Positions 28,021 through 42,200 of a DNA stretch of 64,000 bases are shown one piece after another. Origin of the DNA: Orientallactaga sibirica (taxonomy: Eukaryota > Chordata > Mammalia > Rodentia > Dipodidae); NCBI GenBank assembly GCA_036365145.1, contig JAEOAD010000025.1, positions 27,599,001-27,663,000 on the forward strand, given 5' to 3'. The notes under the pieces were generated by a model. The model saw only the letters and a program-made list of their open reading frames with translations, searched no databases and was not told the DNA's origin. How positions within the stretch are numbered: the first letter of the stretch is position 1; the number at the start of each line of letters is the position of its first letter. Both the position numbers and the translations under genes were made by a program.

Positions 28021-28074
28021 TTACAGCGCTGGGGCAATCTCCTAAAGCCTCCAGAATGGGTCTTTAAAAAAAAT

Positions 28075-28705
28075 TTTCCGAGGCAGTGTTTTACTCTATT
28101 TCAGGCTGACTTGGAACTCTGTTGCTCCATGCTGGCCTGGAACTCATCGCTTATCTCTGCCGCTTCCTGCTGGATTAAAGGCCTGCACTGAGTAAAGTTT
28201 TCTTTTTTTTTGGTTTTTCAAGATAGGGTTTCACTCTAGTCCAGGAAGACCTGGAATTCACTATATAGCCTCAGGGTGGCCTCGAATTCATAGCGATGCT
28301 CCTACCTCTGTTTCCTGTGTGCTGGGATTAAAGGCGTGCGCCACCACGCCCAGCTGAGTTTTTCTCTCCTGGGTTTTAGTCTATTCAGTGGGGTAGATGC
28401 ATGCTTAGGGTCACAGCTCTTTCTACTCTATCACCATTCTAGACCAGGAGCGCCACTTTTTAAGCTTCCATTTTAATCGGTAAGAAATGCTGTTCATCCT
28501 TCTCTACCTTACCAACACATGTGCATGGTAAACTGGAGACTGGGATGGGGAGGGTGGCTCTGCAAAGTCAGCTAGCCTGGGTTTGATTCCTCAGTACCCG
28601 TGTAAGCAAGATGCACAAAGTAGAGCATCGAGTTCTTTTACAGCAGCAAGAGGCCCAGGACACCCATTCTCTCCTTGTGAGTGTGCTTGCAAATAAATAT
28701 CTCTG
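28075..28705. repeat. SINEs between SCAMP3 and CLK2
   Basis: Old B1 antisense 28075-28190, B1 antisense 28205-28360, and DIP-type sense 28535-28705 (degraded). No gene is seen in the remaining sequence. Confidence 0.7.
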
Positions 28706-28836
28706 GTTCTAACCTGGTTAAGAAGGTCTCCCTCAATAATCAAATGGAATAGCTGCACAATCATCTTACCCGGAGCTCTACCCAAGTACCCCCAAACCTC
28801 AATTCCAGGGATGGGGATCAGATGGAAGCATGTCAT

Positions 28837-28842
28837 TTTATT
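28837..28842 (-). terminator. CLK2: CLK2 poly(A) signal AATAAA
   Basis: AATAAA on the minus strand about 315 bases 3' of the CLK2 stop. 28843-29156 is SINE-free and is the probable 3' untranslated region. Confidence 0.65.
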
Positions 28843-29156
28843 TCACAAAGTCTGTACAAAAGTCCTTATAAAACATGGGGTAGATACCACCTGGTTACCT
28901 CGCTCTGCCCTCCTCCAACTTCCCAGGAGAAGGCAGTTGAGGACGGAAGAGTGCAGATCAATAGTAGTATGTACAAGGCAGGGATGAAGTGATAGGTACA
29001 AGTTCTGTCATATTTACACTATTTCACATATTCACAGATATATACGGAGCCAGGGGGGAATGAACTCTGGCTCTGTTGTTTTGTATAAAAAAGCACCAGT
29101 GTCCTGGACTGGACACCCACTGCTACACAGATGCAGAGGGGCCCAGGGCCTGATTG

Positions 29157-29342
29157 TCACCGACTGATATCCCGACTGGAGTCCCACAACTTGGTGTTGG
29201 GTGGCTCAGTCCGAAGGCGGGCGAAGAAAGGGTGCTGAAGGGCTTCACCTAAGGTCAGCCGCTTCGCAGGCTCATACTCTAGCGTACTTTCAATCAGATC
29301 GAAGAGCTGGTGGTGTTCCTCCGCCTCTGAGGTCAGATACCG
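29157..29342 (-). CDS. CLK2: CLK2 coding exon 13 (last)
   Basis: The final 61 codons and the TGA stop at 29159-29157, starting [20 protein letters not shown] and ending [10 protein letters not shown]. Acceptor TCCACCAG. Confidence 0.95.
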   Translation of the reverse strand, partial: RYLTSEAEEHHQLFDLIESTLEYEPAKRLTLGEALQHPFFARLRTEPPNTKLWDSSRDISR

Positions 29343-32300
29343 CTGGTGGAGGCAGGAAAAAGGTGAGGCAAGGTGCCTTAAAGACGGCTTTATTTTTTTA
29401 TTGTTTGTTTTTTTTTTTCAAAGTAGGGTTTCACTCTCGCCCAGGCTGAAATGGAATTAACTGTGTAGTCTCAGGGTGCCTCCAACTCTCGACAATCCTC
29501 CTACCTCTGCCTCCGGAGTGCTGAGATTAAAGGAGTGCACCAGGAGACCTGGCTCGATTTGTTTTTTCGGGGGTGGCGGGGGTTTCATGGTAGGGTTTTA
29601 CTCTGGCCCAGGCTAACCTGGAATTCACTCTGTAGTCTCAAGATGGCCTTGAACTCATAGCGATCCTACCTCTGCCTCCCAAATGCTGGGATTAAAGGTG
29701 TACACCACCACACCTGTCTTTTTTTTTTTTTTCTTTTCCTTTCACGCTCTGTCACATAGCCCAGACCTAGTACTCTGGCATTATGCAGCCCAGGTTGATC
29801 TTGAACTCGGTATTCTGCCTCAGCCACCCAAATGTTTGGATCATAGGCCTGTGCCAAGCAGCTCAATGCCCTGCCTCTTTCACCACCCTTGCTTTCAATT
29901 AAGAACCAAGGCTGGGCTTTCAGGGATTAGAATGCTGCACATCATACCAACATTTCCAATATTACAATTCAACCTACTTCCCCACTAGTACACCTGCTCC
30001 TTCATACTCTGTCAACGTTTTTGCATATTCTTGTCAACTTCCTGAATGTTGTTTAGCTCCTCATTAAAATGTAATCTCTTCAAAGACAGTTCTTTTCTGT
30101 CTGACCTATAGAATCCCATTTTTTTTGGTTCTTCGAGGTGGGGGTCTCACTCTGGCCCCAGGGTGGCCTCAAACTCATGGCAATCTTCCTACCTCTGCCT
30201 CCCAAATGCTGGGATTAAAGGCGTGCACCACCGCACCCGACTCATTATTTCTTTGATAGCTAGTCTCAAAGTTAGGCTGTCTAACTTTCCCTCCATTAAA
30301 CCACCCCCTCTTATTGACCAAAGAGGTTTTATTTCAGCTCTCTTCCTGCCCTTCCTAACTGTTGGCTTGCAGAATACATTCCAGAAGAAAGCTCCCTAAG
30401 AAGGAAGTGGTCGTGGGCACCATTTATCCTCAACTAGGCTCACCCGAAGCGGCTTGCAGTTCTCACGAACGTAGCGCCCAGCGGAGGTGTTCTCATCCCA
30501 ATCCAGGTGACCCCGGTAAAAATACTTCTGCTTTCTAGAAGGGAAAGGGAAGCTGAAGAATCGGAAATTTCCCTTTACAATAAGACACATCCCTTCTTTA
30601 CCCAGGTGAGAAAAATTGGGGGAGGGAAGGTGTCAAAAGAAAAAAGACAATGATGCAAAATAGATCAAGCCTACAATGCTCACCTGGTCTTCCGGATCAT
30701 CCGAGAGGGGAGAGGACCCAGGATCCTTTCCATCATGGCTAGATGCTCTCTGTTGTCGTGAGTCTGGGAAACAAACACAGAACTAATCACAGGACAAAGA
30801 AGGGTGCTGAGCATGAGCTGTCTGTCATGTGGGTGATGGACAGTGACCAGCAGAGCCTGAGTGACACAGAAACCCATCCGAAGATTGCCATTTTCAGATG
30901 AGAACTACCCTTGCTTACCTGGAAGAGGGTGAAGCCCACGTAGTACTCAAAGATAATACAGCCTATGCTCCACACGTCACATGGCTGCGACCAGCCCAGC
31001 TCTGAGGGGGAGGGAGGAAAGGTGTGAGGCTTAGGACATCCTACCCTGACATCATGCCCACGATGACAGCCCAGTGCTCCCTTACCAAGGATGACCTCGG
31101 GTGCTCGGTAATGGCGAGTGGAAACAACGGTGCTGTGGTGCTCATGGTCAAAGGTGGCGCTGCCAAAGTCCACCACCCGCACAGCAGTGCTCTTCACGCT
31201 GCGCTCATCTCGCTTCTAGAAGGAAAGCAGCAAGGGGATAAACCAGTGTTACACAGTCGACCACTTTTCTCTATGGGTTGTTCTGAGGCTTAAAAATGCA
31301 ACTGCAAAGCCAGTGTGTGGTGGTGCAGGCCTTTAATCCCAGCACTTGGGAGGCAGAGGTAGGAGGATCGCCGTGAGTTTGAAGCCACCCTGAGACTACA
31401 CAGTGAATTCCAGGTCGGCCTGGGCTACAGTGATACCCTACCTTAAAAAAACCATTTGCAGGCTGGAGAGATGGCTTAGCGGTTAAGGCACCTGCCTGCT
31501 AAGCCTAAGAACCGGTTTCCAATCTCCAGGTCCCACGTTTAGCCAGATGCAAAGTGACACAAGGGCGCCATGCCACACTTGCTCACAAGGGGGCGCACAC
31601 ATCTGGATTTCGTTCACAGCAGCTGAGAAACTGCTGGCGTGCCCACTCTATCTGTCTTCCTCTCCCTCTCTCTGTCTCTCTCTGTGTCTCTCTCTAAAAA
31701 AAATAAAAAATAATAATTTAAAAAAAACATTTGCAGGGGGCTGGAGAGATGGCTTAGCTGTTAAGGCACATGCCTGCAAAGCCTAAGGACCCCAGTTCGA
31801 TTCTCCAAGTCCCACGTAAGCCATATGCAGAAGGGGGTACATGTGTCTGGAGTTCATTTGCAGTGACAAGAGGTCCTGGCGCGCCCACTCCCACTCTCCC
31901 TCTCTCTCTTTCCCTCCATCTCTAATAAATAAATAAATAAATAAAAATAAAATCTTTAAAAAAACCCAAAAAACGTTTGCAGTAGCTGAAGGCCCCGGCG
32001 TGCTGATTCTTTATCTGTCTCTCTCTCAAAATAAATAAATATTAAAAAAAAAATATGTGTGGTGGCACATGCCTTGAATCACAACACTCAAAAGGCAGAA
32101 GTAGGAGGATCACCATGAGTTCAACCTGAGACTACATAGGGAATTCCAGGTCAACCTGGGTAAAAGAGAACCTATTTCAAAAAACCAAAATAAATAAACA
32201 AAAACAGAATCAGGCTGGAAAAATGGCTCAGTGGTTAAGGCATTTGTCTATAAAGCCTAAGGACCCAGGTTCCACTCCCAGTACCCATGTAAGCCAGTTG

Positions 32301-33012
32301 CACAAGATGGCGCAAACATAGGGAGTTTGTTTGCAGTGATTAGAAGCCCTGGCATGCCCATTCTCTACTTCTTTCTCTCTCTTTCGAATAAACAAAGTAA
32401 TAAAAAATAATGATTGTGGGGGCCTGAAGAGATGACTTAGCAGTTAAGGCGTTTGCCTGTGAAGCCTGAAGACTTGGGCTCGACTCCCTAGATCCCATGT
32501 AAGCCAGATGCATGTGGTAGTGCATGTGTCTGGAGTTCGTTTGCAGTGGCTAGAGGCCCTGGTATGCCCATTCTCATTCTCTCTCAAATAAAAAAATGAA
32601 ATAAAATATTTTAAAAGAATGACTGTGGAATAGTATGCAAGTCTCTTAAGTACTGGAAGACTATACCTAAGTGTGTGTGTACTGCTGATCTGAAAGTATG
32701 TAACAAAGCCAAGGATCAAGAGAGAGAGAGAGAGATAGCAGCACCTTCAAAACAGATCCCTTATCATTTCCAGTTAGCCATGTGCACTGCGCTTTCCTAC
32801 CTCCTCACAGAAATAAACATGAAAGAGGGGCTGGAGAGGTGGCTTAGCGGTTAAGTGCTTGCCTGTGAAGCCTAAGGACCCTGGTTTGAGGCTCCATTCC
32901 CCAGAACCCACGTAAGCCAGATGTACAAGGTGGCGCATGCATCTGGAGTTTGTTTGCAGTGGCTGGAGGTCCTGGTGTGTCCATTCTCTCTCTCTCTGCC
33001 TGTCTGTTGCTC

Positions 33013-33056
<44 letters not shown>

Positions 33057-36000
33057 ATATTTAAAAAAGAAATAAACATGAAAGATAAAAAAGGTACTTT
33101 CAGCCAGGTGTGGTGGTGCATGCCTTTAATCCCAGCACTCAAGAGGCAGAGGTAGGAGGATTGCTGAGTTCAAGGCCACCCTGAGACTACATGTGAATTC
33201 CAGGTCAGCCTGGACTAGAGTGAGATCCTACCTCGAGAAACAAAAACAAAAAACCCAAAGAAACAAAAAAATTTAGGGGCTGGAGAGATGGCTTAGTGTT
33301 TAAGTGCTTGCCTGCAAAGCCTAAGAACCCATGTTTGACTCTCCTGGTCCCATGTAAGCCAGATGCAGAGGTGAGGCAAGCATGCAATGTTGCATATGCA
33401 CACAAGATGGCACACACATCAGGAGTTCGACTGTAGTGGCTGGAGGCCTTGGCATGCCAATACTCTCTCATGAAAATAAAATGAAAAAAATTAGCTGGGC
33501 TGGTGTGGTCCACACCTTTAATCTCAGCACTTGGGCGGCAGAGGTAGGATTGTCCTGAACTTGACCTGGAACTACAGAGTGGGATCCAGGTCAGCCTCTA
33601 TTAGAGTGAGACCTAGAAACCACCCCCAGCCCCTGCAGGTAGGATCTCACTCTACCCCAGGCTGACTTGGGCCACCACTACCAAATTGTTTTTCTAATTT
33701 CTTTCAATTTGAGTCCTCCCCCCACCCCAGGTGGGGTCTCATTTTAGCCCAGGCTGACCTGAAATTCACTACGTATTCCCAGGATAGCCTGGAACTCATG
33801 GCGATCCTCCGATCCTCCTAAAGGCGTGCACTACCACGTCTGGCTTTAATTTGAATCTTCTTAAATCTTTCCTTTTGGCAAATAAAATGGGTGTGCCAGG
33901 GCCTCCAGCCACTGCAAATGAATTCCAAACACATGCACCACCTTGTATATCGCCTTACATGCGTCTGGGGAATTGAACCAAGGTCCTTTGGCTTTGCAGA
34001 CAAATGTCTTAACTGCTAAGCCATCTCTCTAGCCTAAATCTTTCCTTTTCAACCTAATTGGAACCAGAGAGGAAGAAAGAATAGAAAAGACTGGAGAGAT
34101 GGCTTATGGGTTAAGGCGCCCATGTAAGCCAGATGCACAAGGTGGCACATGCGCCAGGATTTCAGAGTTCATTTGAAGTGGCTAGAGGCCCTGGCATGCC
34201 CATTCTCTCTTTATCTGACCTCTCCTTCAAATATATTACATAAATAATTTAAAAAAAAAAGCATAGAAAGAACTAAACAAAAAAATGTGGCCTGTGTGCC
34301 CGGTGGCCAGTGAGCAAACCGCCCATCTTACCTTCTCTAGGTTGTAGGTGAGCTCATAATCCGAGTTCACAAACAGAATGTTTTCAGGCTTGAGGTCCGT
34401 GTGTGTCAGCTTGTTATCATGGAGGACTGCAGGGCAGAAAGCTAGGTCAGGAGGCCAGGATCACTGGGATTGCTCTCTGCTCTACAACTAATGAAATGCC
34501 TGGTCTACAAAGCCCTACCCTTCTTGCTAACATATTTTCATTTGCAATAGTAAGAAACCCTGGTGCATGCATATACACATGCAAATAACAAACAAAAACT
34601 TAAAAATCCTACCAAAAAAAAAAAAAAAAAAAGATATAGTAGATAAGGGCTGGGAGATGGCTTAGAGGTTAAGGCGCATGCTGCGAAGCCAAAGGACCCA
34701 GGTTCAATTCTCCAGGGCCCACGTGAGCCAGATGCAGTGGCTAGAGGCTTTTTCATGCCCATTCTCACTCTCTCTCTCTCTCTCCCTGTCTCTAATAAAT
34801 AAAAAAGATATAGTAAATAAGATACATAAGTATTTCAACGGATGGGAAAAGGCAGCATGCTCTCCTAGTACACTTGTCGATTCTGTGCAACTGCACTGTG
34901 TGAAGACGCAAGAGAACAGATGCCTGTGCCAGACCCCTCCCAGCCCTCAGCTGAACCCCACGCTCTCTCATCTGCTTGAGGTTCATGGAAAGCAGACCAT
35001 TACAGACAAGTGTCAAACTCGAGCCAAGGGTATTTTTGTCTCTCTGCGTTTGCTGTGTAACACTTTCACAAGAAAGAGGGAGCGAGGAAAAGGAAGGTAG
35101 TGATTTGATTTCAAAGGCTGTGTCTTCCAGCTCCTGCTAGGCTGGAAGGTGGGGAAGGGCCATCAGTGATCTGACAGCAATGAGTTATATCAGAGGAGGA
35201 GATGCCAAGATGGCACTGAGTTACAGGTTCGAAGATGAGCTGACTAGTTAGGTAGGCAGGGGCTTGATCAATGCCTAGACAAGACAGAAAGGGTCCAGAG
35301 GGAGGGGCTGCCCAGAGTCTACCTCAGACCACCACACTCACACTTGACGGCCTGGCACAGCTGGAAGGCCATGTGGCGCACTTGGTGGATGGGGTAGGGC
35401 AGGTAGTTGTTGTCTTTGAGGAAATCGAAGGTGCTAAGGCCCAGAAGCTCAAAGGAGATACACATGTGGCCATGGTAGTCAAACCAGTCAAACATCTGCA
35501 CACAGAGGCTGGGGAGAGAGATGGGGAGGAAGTTGGATGTCTGATAGGCTCCCATCTGCCCACCCCCCCCCCAACTAGGAGAGACTGTGTAACTGTTGAT
35601 CCCATACAGTTGTGTAAAACACGCCAGTTAATATCACTAACACAGGCTGGGAGGTCGCTCAGTTGGCAGAGTGCTTGAGTGGATGCATGAGGTCTTGGGT
35701 TCAAGCTGCATAAACTGAGTGTGGTGGTGCAAACCTATAACTCTGGCACTGGGAGGTGGAGGCAGTAGGATCAGGAAGTTCAAGGTCATCCTGGGTCAAG
35801 TTTGAAGCATGCCTGGGCCACATGAAACCACATCGCATTAAAAAAAAAAAAAAAAAAGCCGGGTGTGGTGGCGCATGCCTTTAATCCCAGCACTTGGGAG
35901 GCAGAGGTAGGAGGATCGCTGTGAGTTCGAGGCCACCCTGAGACTACATAGTGAATTCCAGGTCAGACTGGGCTAGAGTGAGACCCTACCTTAAAAAACA

Positions 36001-36169
36001 AAAAACAACAACAAAAAAACCCCACAATACGGAGCTGGGTGTGGTGGCACACACCTTTAATCCCAGCATTTGGGAAGCAGAGGTGGGAGGACTGCTGTGT
36101 TCCAGGCCAGCCTGAGACTATAAAGTGAATTCCAGGTCAGGCTGGGCAAGAGCGAAAGACCTTACACCT

Positions 36170-36218
<49 letters not shown>

Positions 36219-39200
36219 AATGAAATTCTTCTTCTTTTTTTTTTTTTTTCCTTATCCAAAAAGAGGCATTACCTGTCAAGCTTCCAAACATTTTTCTGCA
36301 ATATTTTATTAAGCTGATAAGAACAGATACTACACTTGATCTCAGCCATCAGCTGTGACTCTATTCTGAGATATATATATATAAAAAGAAAAACCTTTGC
36401 AGGGCTGAGGGTGTAGCTCAGAGGCAAATCACTTGTCTGGCATGCGATAGGCGGAGTTCAAGCCCCAGGGCCAAAATAAATAAAAGAGTTTGGTGGTGCA
36501 TTCCCATAATCCTAGCACTTGGGAGGCTGAGGCAGGCTGCATAGTGACGCCCTGTCTCAACCAGATGAATAAAACCCTCAAGATCAACTATTGGCTGAAA
36601 AGGTATTGAGCACCAAACTTCAAGCAATTTGGACCCTGAATTATCTAGGATTTTTGAGTCTCACTCTAGTCCAAGCTGGTCTAGAATGCACTATTAAGCT
36701 CAGCCTGGCCTTGAACTTGTGGCAAGGCCCCTCTCCCAAGTACTAGGAATACATGTGTAACTACCATGCCCAGCTAGCAATGGTTACTGCTAAATTCCAA
36801 ACCCAACTCCTGAAATTTCCTCACTAACAGCCACTGTGTTGCCCATGTTTGCAACTATTATTCTGTTTAATCTTTAGTCTTATTTTACTTTTGGCCTATT
36901 GAATGTATGTGAACAAATATTGCTGTATAGATGTCTATAGTTTGAACACAGTTCTAGGAAATACAACCCAATTTTTTTCCATGTAGGGTCTCACTCTTGC
37001 CCACACTGACCTGGAACTCACTCTGTAGTCCCAGACTGGCCTTGAATTCACAGGGATCCTCCTCCTACCTCTGACTCCAGAGTGCTGAGATTAAAGGTGT
37101 GTGTTACCATACCACTATTTTTTTTTTGTTTTTCAAGTTAGGGTCTCAGCCTAGCCCAGGCTGACCTGGAATTCACTGTGTAGTCTCAAGGTGGCCTCAA
37201 ACTCATAGCGATCCTCCTACCTCTGCCTCTTGAATGCTGGGATTAAATGCCTGCACCATGACGCCTGCCTGCTGCACTTTAATGCCTGTCCAGCTTGAGC
37301 AAACTTTTTTGCTGTAGTACCAGGGATTAAAATAAGTCGAATGTAAGTTGGGCAAGCGATCTACCATTGTGCACGCAGGTGAGCGTGTTCCTGGCCTATA
37401 TTCCCAGCCCCCTTTGCACTTTTTGAGACAAGCTCTTACGAAATTGCCCAGGCTGGCCTTGGACTTGCTCTAAAGACCAAGAAGGCTTTCGATAGTTTCT
37501 GCCTCAACCTCCAAGTAGCTGGATTCTAGACCTGTGCCACTAATCCTGATGCTTAGCTCCAGGGCCATTTCCAAGGTGCATCTCTATAGAGGCCATCCTG
37601 GGCTGGTGCCAAACCACAGAGCAACACAAACGTCCTAAAAACAAGAGGAATGGATGAGAGGATGTCACAGGCCCTCACTGCCTACCTTGATGGTCCACTA
37701 CGCTAAGATGGCCAACAAGGGATGAATGGATGACATTGTCTTGACTCCTCTGCCTGCCAAGCCCCACTCTGGAGTAGTCCCTAGGACAGGATGGAACCTC
37801 TCTCCCAACACTCTGTTGGCTTACTTCTTGTTGTCAGGGTCTTTCTCATTGATTTTCTCTAACACGTTGATTTCAAGTCGAGCTGCCTCCTTGTACTTCT
37901 CCACATTCTTTATGATCTTCAGGGCAACTCGAGCCCCACCTCTGGATGGAGGTGGAGAGGGAAGCCTTTCATCAGGTTCTTAAGCACACCTTCCATTGAG
38001 CAGGGCTGTGTGGGGACTAAGGAATCCCACCTTTGCCAAAGCAGCAAACACGCCCCAGATACCCCCACCATCCTGCTATGCCTCCGAGGTGTGGAATAAG
38101 AGCAGGCTTGTGAGTTACCTGCGGTGGTCCACACACTGCACAACTCGTCCAAATGTCCCCTCTCCTAGGGTGCTTACAATTTCATCTGAAACAAAAGAAA
38201 TCAGGGTCGGGGAAAAGGAGGGAGAAAATAGGGGGAATGAGCTGAATTGGAAGAAAAAGGGGTACAGCAACCTGGGGTGAGGAGGTGAAGGAAGGGGAAC
38301 AAATAGAGATGATCGCAGGGGAAGAAAACCCCTGTGTGCGTCCCACCACCTTTAACCCAAGGGCAATGAGAGCTGGAAGGTCAATTCTCAACAACTTAAA
38401 CCACCCAGATGAACAAGACCACTGAGAAAAGGCGAAAGAGGCCGTGACTTGGGATGGCTCAGGACGTAAGGTGGCTATGGGACCATTACAGGCTATGGGA
38501 ATGTTACGATTTGGCTTGTACATCGCTCTTGTAGCCAGTCCCCGACGTGGTAGATGAGGTGGCCCTCAGCGTCGTCCTCTACACTCTTGGCTCTCCGGCT
38601 GCTGTGCTGCTGTCGGGGGGCAGGGGGGGTCGGAGCAAGCCAGATGTCGGAGCGGGGGCCGGAGGGAGGCGGGGTGGGTGGTGGAGGGGTCACAGGTCAC
38701 AGGCGCCCAGCCAGGGGGACGGACGATGATGGGGGACAGTGGAAGGGAACACGTCAGATGCAGTAAGGCGGATTGGTGTGAGAAGAGAGAGCGGCGCACA
38801 ATCCCAAGACCCAAAACCCAACACAGGAACAGGGACAGGCCTGGGCGGAGCAAAGAAGTGATGTCGTTGCCAGGGTCACCCGCAACCCCATGCTCTTTAA
38901 ACAATGCCCTTCCAGGCAGGCACAGCTCTCCCCTTGCACCCACCCACGCTCGCCTGCTCAGGCGGCCCTGGAGCCAAGGGCCTGGAGAAGACAGGCAGTT
39001 CCCGAGCAAGATCCCCATCGGAAAGTGGGGACCACGGAGGCAGCGCCACTGCTCCCAACACAGGAAGCTCACATGCCAGGCAGGCACCGGGGCTCCTAAG
39101 TACTTCCAAGCGCCGGAGCGCGTCCGGGAGGGTGGCAGCCCGTGCCCGGCTGAGAACGAGGGCGCTGCTCACTTACCAGGGTCCCCGGGGCAGCGGCCGG

Positions 39201-42200
39201 GGCTGGCACTCACCGAAGACGAGCGGCTGAACGTGCGGCTGTGCCTCCGCGGGCGCCGGTGCTTCCTGCGGCTGCTGCGCTGGCTGCGGTAGCTGCTGTT
39301 CTCCCGGTGGTAGTCATACGAGTGTCGGAAGTCGGGCTCGTAGTAGGCATCGCCGCGCTCCCGGCTGTAGTCGTTGCGCCGGTAGCTGCCGCAGTAGCGC
39401 CGGTCGTACAACCTCCGGTCGGATGATCGGTCCTCGTAGCTGCTGCAGAGCAACGAGGGCGGCAGGTCAGGTGGGTCTGTTCAGGCCACACTCTCTGCAG
39501 CCCCGGGTCAGGTCCAAGAGCCTTGTGAGGAACGGGAGGAGGCATCCGCACACCGGCATGCCATCACGACCTCCCAAGAGAACAGCGAAACCACGCCAGA
39601 GGGCTTCCTCCCACCCACCACCCCCAGTGATCGCAGGAACAAAGAGCCAGTCGGTTGTGTGGCTGTTCTCAGAGAAACTAACCAAACCCACTGCCCTATG
39701 CCACTTTATTCTTAAAATCATGCAGATAAAACTTTTAAAAATATTTTATTTGGGCTGGAGAGATGGCTTAGGGGCTAAGGCGCCTGCCTGCTAAGCCTAA
39801 GAACACTGGTTCCAATCACCAGCGGTTCCAATCTCCAGGTCCCACGTTTAGCCAGATGCAAAGTGACGCAAGGGCGCAATGCCACACTTGACCACAAGGG
39901 GGCGCACACATCTGGATTTCATTCACAGCAGCTGAGACACTGCTGGCGCACCCATCTCTATCTGTCTCCCTCTCCCTCTCTTCAAAAAAAAAAAAAAAAT
40001 ATATATGTATATATGTATGTATGTATATTTGAGAGAGAAGAGAGAGAGAGGGCAGCAGGTAAGAGAGAGAATGGTGTCCCAGGGCTTCCAGCCACTACAA
40101 ATGACCTCCAGGCACAAGCACCACCTTGCACATCTGGCTTACATGGGTCCTGGGGAATGGAACCTGGGTCCTTTGGCTTTGCAGGCAAGTACCTTAACTG
40201 CTAAGCCATCTTTCCACATATAACTTTTATCGATTTTCTCACTAGTTACCTCTAGCTCCCAGTCCACTGCCCTATACATTCCTTCTAAAGACACTTTTTT
40301 TTTTTGGTTTTTCAAGGTAGGGGTCTGGCTCTAGTCCAGGCTGACCTGGAATTCACTACATAGTCTCAGGCTGGCCTCAAACTCACTGTGATCCTTCTAC
40401 ATCTGCCTCCCCAGTGCTGGGATTAAAGGCATGTGCCACCATGCATGGCTAAAGCCACTTTTTAAAAAAGATTTATTTTTATTTATTTATTAGAGACAGA
40501 GATGAGGGGGAGAAAGAGAGAGTATGTGTGAGAATGGGTGCACCAGGGCCTCAAGCCACTGCAAACGAACTCCACACGCATGCGCCACCTTGTGCATCTG
40601 GCTTACATGAGACCTGGAGAATCGAACCTGGGTCCACAGGCTTCGCAGGAAAGCACATCAACTACTAAGCCATCTCTCCAGCCCAACACTTTTTTTTGTT
40701 TTTCCCAGGTAGGGTCTCACTCTAGCCCAGGATGACCTTGAACTTACTCTGTAGTCCCAGGGTGGTCTTGAACTCACAGCAATCCTCCTATCTCTGCCTC
40801 CCAAGTGCTGGGATTAAAGAGTGTGCCACCAGGATGGACTCTAAATTTGGTTTTTCAAAGTAGAGTCTTGATCTAGACCAGGCAGACTGGGAATTCACTA
40901 TGTAATCTCAGGGTGGCCTCGAACTCACAGTGATCCTCCTACCTTTGCCCCCCAAGTGCTGGGCAGACAAGCTTTTATTTAATTTATTTATGAATGAGAG
41001 AGGGAGAAAGAGAGATAATATGGGCACACCAGGGCCTCTTAAGACTGCAAGCAAACTATAGACACATGTCTAGCTCCAACTGGATGCTGGGGAATCAAAC
41101 ATGGTACAAGCAAGCACCTTTTTATGAGAAAGAGAGAGAACTGGCGTGCCAGGGCCTCCAGCTGCTGCAATCAAACTCCAGATGCATGCACCACGTTTTG
41201 CAAATGAGAGACCATGCATCACCTTGTGCATCTGGCTTATGTGGGACCTGGAGGATTGAACATGGGTCCTTAGGCTTTGCAGGCAAGCACCTTAATTGTG
41301 AAGCCATCTCTTCAGCCCACAAGCAAGCACCTTAAACAGCTGAGCCATCCCCAGGCAAACAGACAGCATTTTCTTGAAAAGCTTTCCCAGAACTATATAT
41401 AAGCTGGGCATGGTGGTACACACCTTTAATCCCAGCACTTGGGAGGCAGAGGTAGGAGGATCACCATGAGTTCGAGGCCACTCAGACTACACTGTGAATT
41501 CCAGGTCAGCCAGAGCTAGAGCAAGACCTTACCTCGAAAAACCAAACCAAACAAACAAATAAATAAAACAAAATACAGTATATTCCAGGCTAGCCTTGAT
41601 TAATTACTTGCTTGGCACATTTGTGTATGGGTGCACCAGGGTCTTTTACTGTAGCTGCAATTGAATACCAGACACAACTGAACACCAGACACATGTACCA
41701 GTTTTTGCATCTGGCTTTATTGGAGTGGCCAGGAAATTGAATCCGGGCCACTAGGTTTTACAAGCAAGCATCTTTAACCGCTAAGTCATCCCCGCCCCCA
41801 GCCTTGAACTCATAATCCTTCTTACCCCAGTCTCCCAGGTGCTGGGAGTACAGATTATTATACACTTAACTTTTTTTTTTTTTTTTTGGAAAAGCTGGGA
41901 AGTGAACCCAGGTCCACATGTGTGCTAAACACCGTGTCCTGCCACTGAGCTACACCTTTAGCCCCACATTGTGTTCTATCAGCCACATAATTTAAAACCC
42001 TTAGCACGGAACCAGCAAATACACATTGACCAGCAAATACACGTTGAACAAACGAATGAGCGAAGAAACCTGGAGTCAGTTTTTCTTCCCAAGGTCTCAC
42101 CTTCGCGAACGAACGTGGTAGCTGTCCTCTCTCCTGCGCCGCTGTGTCCGATCACTACTGCTTGACCAGGAGTGACTTCTTCTTCGCTTGTGCTTTCGGC

